From Rotaria sp. Silwood1 (taxonomy: Eukaryota > Rotifera > Eurotatoria > Philodinida > Philodinidae), in NCBI GenBank assembly GCA_905250075.1, contig CAJNOP010000484.1:1-64000 (forward strand): DNA of 64,000 nt, in the 5' to 3' direction. The first letter of the stretch is position 1. Each line of letters starts with the position of its first letter. A program made the translations under genes and the position numbers. Under the pieces are notes generated by a model. It did no database searches, was not told the DNA's origin, and was given only the letters and a program-made list of their open reading frames with translations. Shown here one piece after another: positions 1-11,400 of the stretch.

Positions 1-50
1 CCCTGGTAGACCCTAGACCCTGGTAGACCCTGGTAGACCCTGGTAGAAAC
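1..50. repeat. 10-bp minisatellite (ccctggtaga)n
   Basis: About five head-to-tail copies of a 10-bp unit, ccctggtaga; the second copy is shortened to ccctaga. The array touches the window edge, so its true length is unknown. It lies immediately upstream of the truncated PARP copy and may mark the breakpoint of that duplication. Confidence 0.8.
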
Positions 51-116
51 TAATAGAAAGTGAATTATTTTGTAACTCAGTGTTTTTGAATTATTTTGTA
101 ATTCATTTACGTCATG

Positions 117-582
117 GTCTCCCATTGCTTCGAAGTTTGATCTAAAAATGAAAGGAAACTATACACAAATAGTCAAAATTGAACGAATTCAAAATAAACG
201 ATGGTATATGCAATATTTAGCACATAAGGAAGAATTCAAAAAACGTCTTCAGAATAATACAGAAAGAATTCTATATCATGGTTGTCCAGAACAAGCTGCA
301 CATTCAATTATCGAAGATTGTTTCAATAGAAGTTTTGCGGGAGTGAATAGTAATGTTTACTTTTCATCGAATGCAGCATATAGTCATGGATATGCTAAGC
401 CAAACGCAAATAGAGAACGGTGCATGTTTATAGCACGGGTGTTGATAGGGAAAACTACCAGCGGATATGGTTCAATGAAAACTCGACCGATTGGATTTGA
501 TTCAACTACTGATGGAAATCATATCTTTGTTACATATCATGATGCTCAAGCATATACTGAATATTTGATTACATACAAATGA
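117..582 (+). pseudogene. Truncated, intronless PARP-domain copy (mono-ADP-ribosyltransferase-like)
   Basis: Second, partial copy of the PARP catalytic domain found at 5263-5896. The open frame from the ATG at 148 gives 144 residues, and similarity to the intact copy begins at about base 117. It keeps the His of the H-Y-x triad (LYHGC), the Tyr (VYFSS) and the C-terminal QAYTEYLITYK end, whose third triad position is Leu, as in PARP14/15-type mono-transferases. Compared with the intact copy it lacks the 56-bp intron and also five codons at that junction (the Gly-Thr-Ala-Tyr-Gly stretch before VYF). It also lacks about 36 residues at the front of the domain and any PDZ part. Similarity continues through the 3' UTR to the AATAAA at 680-685, so a DNA duplication is more likely than a cDNA copy. 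An in-frame stop lies at 73-75. A short expressed protein remains possible, but a degenerate fragment is more likely. Confidence 0.65.
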
Positions 583-3500
583 ATTTCGACAAATACTTTA
601 TCGAATTTTACAAATATGTTTATGATTTAAACCAGAGAACATTGTAACATAAGTAATTTCTTTAAGTGCATTTAACTTCAATAAAAGCAAAGCTTCTTTG
701 TGATTTTTTTTTTCAAACCTAAAATTTCGTAAGTATATTTTGTAAAAACAAATAATTGATTGACGAAATACAATTAAATTTTCAGGTATCCCACAAAACC
801 TGAATATCCCATTGAATCATATTTAGACCAATTATAGAACATGTCTTCATACATTTGACAAAGCAAATATTAAAAAAACATGATAAAACTTTCTTCTCAG
901 TAAACAGATGAGTGAGTGGTAAGTTAAGATAAAATCTTTTCTTTTCATACAATCATATTATAAATGTGTGGCCGTCGGTATGTGTATGACTATGGTGAAT
1001 TGAGGGTGTGGGTGTGAGTGTAGTGGAGTAGGATGATAATACTTTAACCAAACGCCCACACCCACACCCTGCCACATCCACACCCTACCACATCCACACC
1101 CTATACAAGTTGATTTGAGACGTTTGACAAATGGAATGTTCACAATAACGATAGATTTTTGTTATCAGCAAACAAATGATCGATTCGTGAGTTCAGAAAA
1201 AATCTTTTGTGTTCGTACTATCGCATTGAAAAACTGTGGAAGTCGATGCAAGTGTGATGGTAAATGATTGCTAGAGTGTGAAACAGAGTGGAAATGGGAT
1301 AAAGATGGATTGAATAGAAACTCATACCTACACTCTCCATTCAGAAAGTGCGCAACGGTACTGGACTGTAATCAATGAGCTATTGACGACACCTTTGCTT
1401 GTTGAATGAGATAGGAGGTTCACATCGGCAGAAAATTCAAATTATATCGCTATGAAAATAATTTCTTGGAAATTTAATTCGATGCTTGGACGACACTAAT
1501 TTTGACTAGAAAAACCTTCAACATTGGAATTAACTTTTCCATTCAAACAAACGACAAAGATATGCATACTACTTCCATATTTTGTCATAATGAAATAAAT
1601 TTCTTGATCCAACCAAATGCCAAATTTGGAATTATATTCATTCAATTAAATATTTAAAAATGAGTTTCAGCTACGCGATGATAGTTAGCATCGACGTGTG
1701 CACCAGTATTGCTTAACTTATATTATCGATTGTATAGTGATGCACCCATATTTAAATTTATTGGAAATTGCAATTTAGCATGCGTTCACTTCTTGAAATG
1801 CAACTACTAGATACGATTTCAGATAACACAAATGTGAAAACAGTGGATTCTGTATTCCCATCGTCTTTCTACTGTTCCGACACACTGCCAAGATTCGAAG
1901 AATTTTTATTGATTTTCCAGGCATTAGATCCTCTGATTCCCTGTCGTGAATAATCATCTATATATTGTGGTAGACGAACATTAACTCACGATGAATGAGA
2001 GAAGAAACTCTAATGTGTACGTGCATTTAAATAATCATTCATTAATCGGTATAGTTCAACAGTATTGTTCTTAATAGTTTTATGTCTGACTAATTCGACG
2101 AGACCACTATTTGCCAGGTCTTCTATTCTTTATAAAATATGAAAGAAATTCTTTTGAAACCATACTCTATTCTACTAACCTTTTCATCGATCGTCGTCAA
2201 GAATAAAAGATTAAATGCAAACTATTTTTGTTCAATTTCAAATATTATTATTAAAATATGAAATTATTGTTGTATAGTATTCTTTTTTTTTTGAATAACA
2301 TAGTTCATCGATATGATTGTAAATGGTAGCAAATTTCTCTCATGGGATACCGATGTTATTTTTAGCGATGTATAATGTTTTTTGAAATTTCCCCAAAAAT
2401 ATCTATATATCAGCATCACTGTACCGGTACCTATGCATTAAATGTAAGGTTCAATTATATGTCATGTAACAATCTCTTGAATATTCCAATTGCTGACCCA
2501 AATCACTTATTGATGTTAGATTGATTAGTTGTAATCGATCTTCAACTGGGTTTCTATCATCAATTCGTTGAATATTATGGAATGAAAAGAAAAACTACTT
2601 AGACTTATTGAAAGAAGCATATGCAGTTGAAAAAAAATTAGATTAAACAGTATTTATGGATAAACAATTATTGAATGAAAAAAAAAGATTATCTTTACAT
2701 TTCTTTTATTTCTCGAAATCACCATTTGACATGATTTGATCTCGACAGTAGAGATTAACTTCAAAGTTTGATGAGCTTTTAAATGTATCTATACAAGTTG
2801 TCGATGAAAATCATAAATACACAAAAACATTCTGATTATTTTATGAAACACAAAGTCTAGGGATAAACATTATGATTCATTATTGTTTCTTCTTCCCCTC
2901 AGAGATCGTAACAGTTTAACATAGAACAAACATTTTCTGTACTGAAAAATAGGTGGGACAAATATCACCCACCCGTCCTCAAAGGGTTAAGTTCACGCAC
3001 TCGTTGCATACATATTCAGGGCTTGTTGGAAGTAAATTTTTTTTCCAAGTTTAAAAATAACATGCAACACTTTCAATATGAAGTTTGAAAAAAAAATTGC
3101 AACTCTAAAGAAGAAAAGAAAAAGACACGATTCACGTGCGTTTTTTAATTCATTCAAAAAACAAAGCATCGCAATTCATACTTCCTTTAAATTTTCTCTT
3201 GCTTTTATGGCACATTGTCAAGAACGCAAAACACACATCCAAGACGATTGAAAGTAAAAACAATAATTCAATCTCATGCACGTTTGTAAATCAAGATTAA
3301 GTGAATCTTGAACTTTAATGTATGACTTTTCATGAACCTTTTTTTCATCACCCCTTGCAATAATATTACATTTCAGCCCCATACTTTCGTTTCAATGATG
3401 CAGTATGAACATAGAAAATAATTCTTAAAGAAGAAGTCGAGTGATAGATTTAATTAAGACATATTGGGAAAAAAAACTAAATGCACTTTGATAAGCTCAT

Positions 3501-3650
3501 GACCTAGTGTAACTCGAGTGAGAAAGATTTTTAGTTTTGTGCTCGTATTTTTTTTCACAACTAGCTAGATAGTAAATTTTCCTTTAGTCTGCAATGGTTG
3601 CAAGGCATTAGAATATCTATTTATAATTTAATATATGTTTACAATAAATA
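583..3650. other. Intergenic stretch without a recognisable gene
   Basis: Only short chance frames are present. The notable content is the pair of telomere-like motifs at 1003-1102 and, at the right end, a pyrimidine-rich splice acceptor (3651-3656) leading into the PDZ-PARP gene. The 61-residue frame at 1768-1953 was not recognised. Confidence 0.6.
1003..1102. repeat. Interstitial telomere-like TGTGGG motifs in inverted arrangement
   Basis: A G-rich stretch (gggtgtgggtgtgagtg, 1004-1020) is followed about 35 bp later by a C-rich stretch with repeated CCCACA-type units (1054-1102). The two face each other and could form a hairpin. TGTGGG is the reported bdelloid telomere repeat. The units are degenerate (CCACATCCACACCCTA spaced copies), so this is an interstitial, decayed array rather than a true chromosome end. 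Confidence 0.6.
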
Positions 3651-3681
3651 TTTCAGATATTATTGAATTTGTTTAAAAATC
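3651..3681 (+). promoter_or_regulatory. Splice acceptor just upstream of the PDZ-PARP start codon
   Basis: A consensus acceptor (tttcag, 3651-3656) lies 25 nt before the ATG at 3682. It implies either a 5' UTR intron or a spliced-leader trans-splice site; bdelloids are known to use SL trans-splicing. No donor partner can be fixed from sequence. Confidence 0.45.
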
Positions 3682-5896
3682 ATGGCTATAGACATGAACA
3701 ATGTTAATCTTCGTCGTTGTGGATTATGTTTATGGAATAATTATGCTGGACTTGGTTTTATTCTCGAACCTGCACCACTACCACCACATATTGTGCAACT
3801 TGTTGAATCGAATAGTCCAGCAGTTGCTGCTGGTCTCAGAATACGTGATGTTATTCTGGCTGTTAATGATAAAAATATGCGTGAATCTAGTTATGATGAC
3901 CTAAAATATACTATTAAAAAAGCACGAGATTATGATGGTCGTATTGATTTACTTGTTATCGACCAAGATTTTTATGAATTATTCAAAGAAAAAAATCAAT
4001 CGATCAATTTTAGATTTGCCAAAACTATTGAAACACCATCGACAATGCCAATAGATTATCAAAACTTTCCAAAACATCAACCACGTACTTGTGAAATACA
4101 TTTAAATAGGCGTGCTACATCATTTGGTTTTCAAACTGTTAATCCTCTAACAGATGTTGGTATATTAATTCAAGAAGTATATCCGAATTCACCAGCTGCT
4201 AAAACATTATTACGTAAATGTGATCGAATTATTGAAATTGATGATGAATTTATTGATGATATTTCAAGTACAGCTATTTTAGAAAAATTACGTACAGCAA
4301 AAGAAAAAAGATATGTGAAATTATATGTTGTTGATACGACGACTTATGATTTTTTTCAATCAAATAATATACAATTATCATCAAAAGAATATCGACAAAC
4401 CAGAGTTGTAGAAAAAGATTCAACAAATTTATGTATCAATGAAGATCAGAGTAAGTGTTACTGTTTTTTAAATACAGACGAGGAAGATAAAATATTTCTT
4501 TTCCTGAAATATCGAAGTTTTTCAATATAATACCTCTGAAGTATTTATTAAAGGTTTTTTGAAAAAAATTTGTCCCAAAACAGAGAGAGAATGAAATACT
4601 ATTCGTAGGATTAACAACGACATATTGTGTTTCACATTCTAACCCGCAAAAATTGCGTTGACAGAATATAAATTCACTCTGTAACGTAAGGGCAATTTCA
4701 AGCTTATAATTTATAGAGTATAATATAGTCTCATTTTGTCGAAACGAGTGCAAAATAGACAATATGAAATATGAAAATGGATTAGTTCTTTGCTGTGTTC
4801 TTTTGTAAAATACGCATTTCCTATTAGTGGAAAAACTATGTGCACACGTAGTTATTTACATAAGAGATGATGTCTAAGAACTTTAGCATATGAATTAACC
4901 ATACAGTTACATGATTTTATTGAATATCTTTGTGTCATAGAGTTCTTTATAAATCAAAAAATTAAAAGATGTAAATTTTTCTTAAGTTGACAAATATAAA
5001 AAAACAAAATCATTTATTGAAAAATAAAATTTCTCGTAAAAACTGAATAATAATCAATTTAGATTAATTAAAAGTTTATCGGAATACACAAATAACTGAT
5101 ATCTTCAAACAAGATAAAAATCTGTATTTCTTAGTTTGAAATAGCTCATTTATTCGATTTTTACTTTCCTATGACAAAAAACAACAGAAAATAAAAGAAA
5201 ACACTTACATTGAAAATATAACATTTCAAAATAAATATTATTCTATGAATTAATTTACATAGGTCTACGTGAATCAAAGACTTATCATCTGCCATCAACA
5301 TGGGAGACATCAAACGAACAAAAAATTCGCTTTCGATTGTCTCGCAAAACAGATGAATATAGATCTATTGTTTCGAATTTTAATGAAGCAATGAAAGAAA
5401 ACTATACACAAATAATCAAAATTGAACGAATTCAAAATGAACGATGGTATATGCAATATTTAGCACATAAGAAAGAATTCAAAAAACGTCTTCAAAATAA
5501 TACAGAAAGAATTCTATATCATGGTTGTCCAGTACAAGCTGCACATTCAATTATTGAAGATTGTTTCAATAGAAGTTTTATTGGAGTTCATGGTAATTTT
5601 GTTCTTTTGTACATTTTTTTTTAATTATTGTTATATTTTTACTTTTAGGAACTGCTTATGGTTATGGAGTTTATTTTTCATCGAAAGCAAGTTATAGTCA
5701 TATGTATACTAGACCAAACATAAATGGAGAACGATGTATGTTTATAGCACGAGTTTTGATAGGAAAAACTACTCGAGGAAATAGTTCGATGAAAACTCGA
5801 CCACTTGGATTTGATTCAACTACTGATGAAGATCATATATTCGTTATATATCATGATGCTCAAGCATATGCTGAATATTTGATTACATACAAATGA
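3682..5896 (+). CDS. Tandem-PDZ plus PARP-type mono-ADP-ribosyltransferase fusion protein
   Basis: Three exons, 3682-4450, 5263-5592 and 5649-5896, join in phase (both introns phase 1) to give 448 residues. PDZ1 spans about residues 11-94 and has the carboxylate-binding GLGF loop at 23-26. PDZ2 spans about 135-216 with SFGF at 147-150. Residues about 262-448 form a PARP14/15-like catalytic domain: the typical lead-in (LPSTW), then His343 in LYHGC, Tyr375 in YGYGVYF, and Leu444 at the third triad position in EYLITYK. A Leu there predicts mono-ADP-ribosyl transfer rather than polymer synthesis. PDZ domains bind C-terminal peptides, so the protein could bring an ADP-ribosyltransferase to membrane or scaffold complexes (inference). 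The first donor is a perfect gtaagt and the split codon (a|gt, Ser) is restored exactly. If the 812-bp intron is wrong, the locus is two adjacent genes. A poly(A) signal AATAAA is at 5987-5992. Confidence 0.75.
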
Positions 5897-5986
5897 AATT
5901 CAATTTATTGAATCTTACAAATATTTTTATTATTTAGATCAGAAAATATTGTAAAATAAGTAATATATTTATTTATATTAGTCATA

Positions 5987-5992
5987 AATAAA
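5987..5992 (+). terminator. Poly(A) signal of the PDZ-PARP gene
   Basis: AATAAA lies 91 bp after the stop codon, followed by a T-rich stretch. The same signal in the same context (ataaaagcaaag) follows the truncated copy at 680-685. Confidence 0.6.
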
Positions 5993-5996
5993 AGCA

Positions 5997-8390
5997 AAGA
6001 TTTGTTATGATTTGATTTTCTTTTTTTTACAAAGATCAAAAATTATGTTCAAAGTACCATCGATTTCAAACTATATTGTGTGTCACTGTTGTTTTTTTGA
6101 ATAAATTTTGAAAAATATATCATAGAGACTTGTGGTTTTCAGAATTCAAAGAGAGAAAACTCAAGACCATTATAACATACACAAATGTCGAGTCCTTCAT
6201 TACATAGAGACTTTTGTGAAGTTTCAGAAATACTGAAATAAGACAGTTTCTTGTATAGATCAAAAGAGAAATAACTTTTGAATATCATTTTCGAAAATTT
6301 CTATAGATTTCGATGATCCCGAGTTAACTTTCTTGAATAATGATAATCATAGATTTCGATTATATTTCTATCAAAATTTATTTCAAAAAAAATATTAGAA
6401 CACATTACATATTAAATCATTTGTTTATATGATCTATAATTAACATGTATATCACTAAATATTTTTTAATAACTTATAATAAAAAATTTGTTAATCATTA
6501 GTAATTAAACTAATAATAATTATAATTAAATATTTTTTTCGATGGAAAATCACATCACTTTTTCAATTAATTTTTCTTAGAAAATTTTACATAATTTTCA
6601 AGTTACTTACATATCTAAAATTTGAATAAAAGTCATATTACATAATTACTATGTTTGCCTGATGAAATAATATTATAAGATTTTTTTTTTTTCATTTATA
6701 AAAATGAACCATATAAATACTATCATTATTCAATTGAATTAGCAAAATATTTCAGCACGAATCGTTGCATGTTCATATTATTTTTACATATACTTATGCA
6801 TGTAACAACTAACATTAGTAGTCAATGCGTGAAAAACTTATAGTGATAATGAGCGAACAATTTTTTTTTTTGTTCGGATGTTCTTTAAGACTTATTTACA
6901 GGTAAGTAATAATTCATATAGTATCAAAAAAAAAATGTTTATCAGTTTCGTCTTTACTCTTTCTTTTTTATAACATAAGAATATAATTATTTGAAAAATA
7001 TAAATAAAGAGTAATAAATGACTATAATTAGTATTTGAATAAAAGAAAATTTTTCTTAATGAATATATCATTTATTATAAATGTCAACTTAATAAATTAA
7101 TGTATCATTCTGTTTTATAGTTATATGATAAATACAATCTAAGAAAAAAAAAAAGTATAATTCAATAAATAATCATCATTTTTAACAAAAATAAATATGT
7201 CATGTCATGAACAGATATATATATATTAGAGAGGTTTTTTTTTTTTTGTTTGCTAAAAAATTAGAGACGGAGAAAATATCAAAGCCATAAATTAACTTGG
7301 AACAAGTAAATAAGAAAAAAAAAACTTTCTTATAATTAAACTATAATAATATATATATAAAATACATGATTTTATTCATTTATTTTTATTAATAATTTTT
7401 GCAAAAAGAAAATCAAGTAAGTGTCATTATTTTTCTATCTTTCAATATGAATGTCAATCACATTAAATTTCATATTGCTTATATTCATAATATTTGCTTT
7501 TTTTATGCTCAAACTATGTCAGAAATATACATTATTATAGAATGATTGGCATCATTATCGTGCATAATTACGAATACTATGCTAATATAATGGGCATATA
7601 GACTATATAATACATGTGATTTATGTGTGTGTGCATTTAGTTAAAAATCCGCTTGTGTTGCCGTTAGCCGTATGATGGTAGGTTTGAGCTATTTCTTTTT
7701 CAGGCTAATAAACTGAACGAGAAAGAAAAGAAGAAAAATGTCTTTTCATTTGATAAGAAAAAAAAAAAAAGTGTTCGGTAAAGAAAAAGAAAGGTAAGTC
7801 GCTGTTAGCTAAAAAAAAAAGGAAATTTTTTGTTCAAGGTGCGTATTAATTTTTCTAAAGTAGGATTTTTTTTTTTTTATAGATTATGTGAACTATTGCA
7901 TGTCTAGAATATATGGTTAGTGTCTTATTTTAGGTTAGAAAACTAAAATTCTCTGGTGAGTTCAATCGATTATAATTGTAAAACATTAATAATTTTATGT
8001 TATAATAACTTTATATAGTTAAAAGTCAAAATTATTTTTCTTTTTCAAACGATCAAACTTGAGTTTTCAAGTATAGAAAACGATACTTAAAAAAAGAAAA
8101 ATAAGACCATATCCACACTAAAAATAATCACAATCCGAAAATTATCTTTTCAGGCAAGAAACAAAAAAAAAAAAGATATTGTGCATTGAACTGGAATTTA
8201 TCTATAACGTTTTACAGGATGCTTAGCTATGTCCTGTTTTTAGTTAATATAGAAGAAAAAAAAGAAAATATTAAGTATTAATAGATATTCACCTTTTTTT
8301 TTTTTTCTTTTTTCTTACTTATTGAAGACAGAAAGAAATCAACAGGTTTAATGAAAAGAAAAAAAAAGAATATCCTTTTCATGTTTATTT
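5997..8390. other. Gene-free AT-rich interval
   Basis: Very AT-rich sequence with poly-T/poly-A runs and ATAT microsatellites. No coding frame was recognised. It must contain the promoter of the intermediate-filament/EF-hand gene, and its right end carries an acceptor (tttttag, ending 8394) only 11 nt before that gene's ATG. Confidence 0.6.
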
Positions 8391-8394
8391 TTAG
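8384..8394 (+). promoter_or_regulatory. Splice acceptor 11 nt before the filament gene start
   Basis: The sequence tttatttttag ends at 8394 and the ATG is at 8406. This is a candidate trans-splice or 5' UTR acceptor, the same arrangement as at the PDZ-PARP and IER-like genes. Confidence 0.4.
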
Positions 8395-8405
8395 ATTTAA
8401 TCGAC

Positions 8406-11400
8406 ATGTTCAATATTATCGATGATCATCTCGTTGATGATATCTTTTTACGAGCTAAACAATCACATATTGCATATAATTTACAAACAGAAGAATTTCA
8501 TAATCTTAATGAAAATCTTCAAACATATTTAAATGATATTAAAAAAATAGATGATGAAAATCATCAATTACAAAATAATATTGAACAAATACGTACAAAT
8601 TATATAAAAATATTAGAAAATAATTTAAAATATTTACCAGAAAATTTTCGACAAGAAAGTCATATATTAACAGAAGCTCATATTGAACGTTATAAATCTA
8701 AATCACATGCTAAACGTTTTATTAATGAACGTGAAGAACTTAAAAAACGAATTAATTTTATTGCTAGTAATGAAAAAGAACAAATTAAACGTTTAAATAA
8801 TTTACAAAGACAACAATGTTTAGTTGAAAAAGAATTAAAAATATTAAATGAACAATTACAAAATTTATATAATTATATTGAAAATGAAAAACAAACACAT
8901 CAACAAGCTATGAATAAAGTTGATGATTTACAAATTCAACTTGAACAAATTTGTATTGAACGATCAAAAACTGAAGTACACAATAAAAAACAAATTAATT
9001 TTATTGTATGATTTATATATTGTCTTCGTTTTTTATTTAGTTTGAAATTCAAACATTACGTGAAGAACTTAAATTAATGCATACAGCAAAAGAATTTCTT
9101 GATGAAGAACATCAAACAATATTATTAACACAAACAGAAGCAAATGAATATTTATTATCATGTTTAAATGAATTTATATTACGTATACGTGATGATTTTA
9201 ATGAACTTAATAAAACTCAATTAAAACAAATGGAAAATGAATATAAACAAATAATGATTAATATTGAAGAAAATTCATTAACTAATGCAAATATAAATGA
9301 AACAATAATTAATCAACAACATTCTATACAAAATGAATGTGAAAAACTTCAAAATGAACATCAATCTATTACACAAGAATTAATAAAACTTAATGATTAT
9401 AATCAAATTTTATCTGAACAAATTCTTGCTATGGTAAGTTAAATTAATATTAGTAAATTTTCTTTGTTAATTATTATTTTAAATAGGAAACTGATTTATA
9501 TTCAATACGTAATGAACGTATGCAAGAATTAATATTAAAAGATAATGAATTAGAACGAAGTAAAATTGAATTACAAAGTTTAAATGAAAAATTAAATCAT
9601 TTAGCTGAATATGATCGAAATTTAAAATTTGAATTAACACTTTATCGAGGTGTTTTAGAAGGTGAATATCGACGAAAACAACAACAAAAACAACAATTTA
9701 TTAATAATCAATATCCTATACGACCAACGACTTTACGAACAACAATTATACCAAAAAATAAAAATTCTTCAGTAAGAATAGAAAAACAAAACAATGAAAA
9801 TCATAATTTTCTTTATGTATTATTGAGTAGAAATTAATATATATTTCTTTTAAATAATATGTTTTAAGGAAATATTTTTTACATCGGAAACTCATAATGG
9901 ATGGACTATAGATAAAATTTTCCGAAGAAGAAACCTTAAGGTAGTACGAGAGAGTTTCCGCTAAGAAAAATTTTCATTTGATTAAGTATATAGTAATTTG
10001 ATGATGTTTCTTGTGTTAATTACAAATATCAAATTTATATTGTTTTTATTATGACTTATATTTGACAAAAATTTTTTTGAAAATGAAAAAAAAGATGAAA
10101 TCATAATTTTTTCTTCGATGTTTGACGATCTTAAAGTTTGCCTTTTTTTTTTTAAGGTTTTAACAAATCGAAATGAATATGAATTAATGGTCGAAAAGGC
10201 AAATGCTCATGTTGATGAAATTTTATCGACAATAAAAAATTTGGATGATGAAAAAATGGAAAATAATGTTCAATCAGATCATCAAGAAAGTTTATCAAAA
10301 GAATCAAATAAAAATTTCAATGAAAATCATGAAGAAAAAATAGAATCTATAGATAATAGCTTACAAGAAACACATCAAACATCAATAGAAACTTTGAAAT
10401 CTCCGATTTCAACAACTCCAACTGAGCAAGCATCACCAATCAGTCATACACCATCAACAGATTTAAAAAATCATGAAATATTATCAGAAATCCCAAAAAC
10501 TTCTCAATGGTCTACATTGTCAGAAGATCAACAAATATTTTCTGATCCTATTCAATCACCAACAACAGCTGCAGGAGTTCAAGTATACTTAATAACTGCA
10601 TCAACGGATAATAAAGCACCGCTCACTAGTACAGTTCCAATCTTAACACAAATGTATCGACCTCCTATTTCAAATAGAGAAGATCGTCAAAAATCATCAC
10701 ATACTTCGAATTTATCATCGGCTTCTGTTTCCACAGATATAGAAACATTATCTGAACTTGAAGCATCTCCAAATGCTTCAGTTGTTTTTGAAGATTCTTC
10801 TGAAATTCATCCATTATCTTCAACACAATTAAAAGATGAAGAACAACGTTCAGAAGATTATTCATCACTCACTGCAATTCTAAAAGAAGTTCAAGCATTA
10901 TCAAAAATTTCACATGTGGACACACAATTATTTTCAGGAAGTCAAAAATCATCAACATCACCTACTAATTCTACTTCACCAAATGATCCATCGGTTTCAT
11001 TTGATACTCATCCATCATCTTTCATATCTTCAGAAAATCAACAAATATCAAATATTTCGTCTAATGAACAACCAATACTTACTGAATCAATCAGTCCATT
11101 ATCTCAAGAAAATCTATCCATCTCATTAGATAGTCAACAGCAAGCTTCAACATTATCACAAGAACAACAGATATCTTCAGAAATTGAACAAACGAATGTA
11201 ATAGATGAAAATATTCAAGAAGAAATTTTGTCTATACCTGCTGATGAACACGAATCAATAGCATCAGTAGCACACAATACTACAGAAAGTTCTATCAGTA
11301 AGTTTTTGTTTAATCTTTCAATAAACTTGACTTCTATCTTATTTAAAAATTAGAAATTAGAAATTTGTACAACTTTGTACATTAAGATTATTTCAAAAGG

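Noticed and set aside
958..1143. 61-residue minus-strand frame rich in Gly, Val, His and Pro
   Set aside because: It is the translation of the telomere-like repeats.
9772..9837. Stop codon at 9835-9837 as the true end of the intermediate-filament gene
   Set aside because: A gtaaga donor at 9772 and a strong T-rich acceptor at 10156 agree in phase, and no AATAAA follows 9837. It is kept as an alternative isoform in the gene entry.
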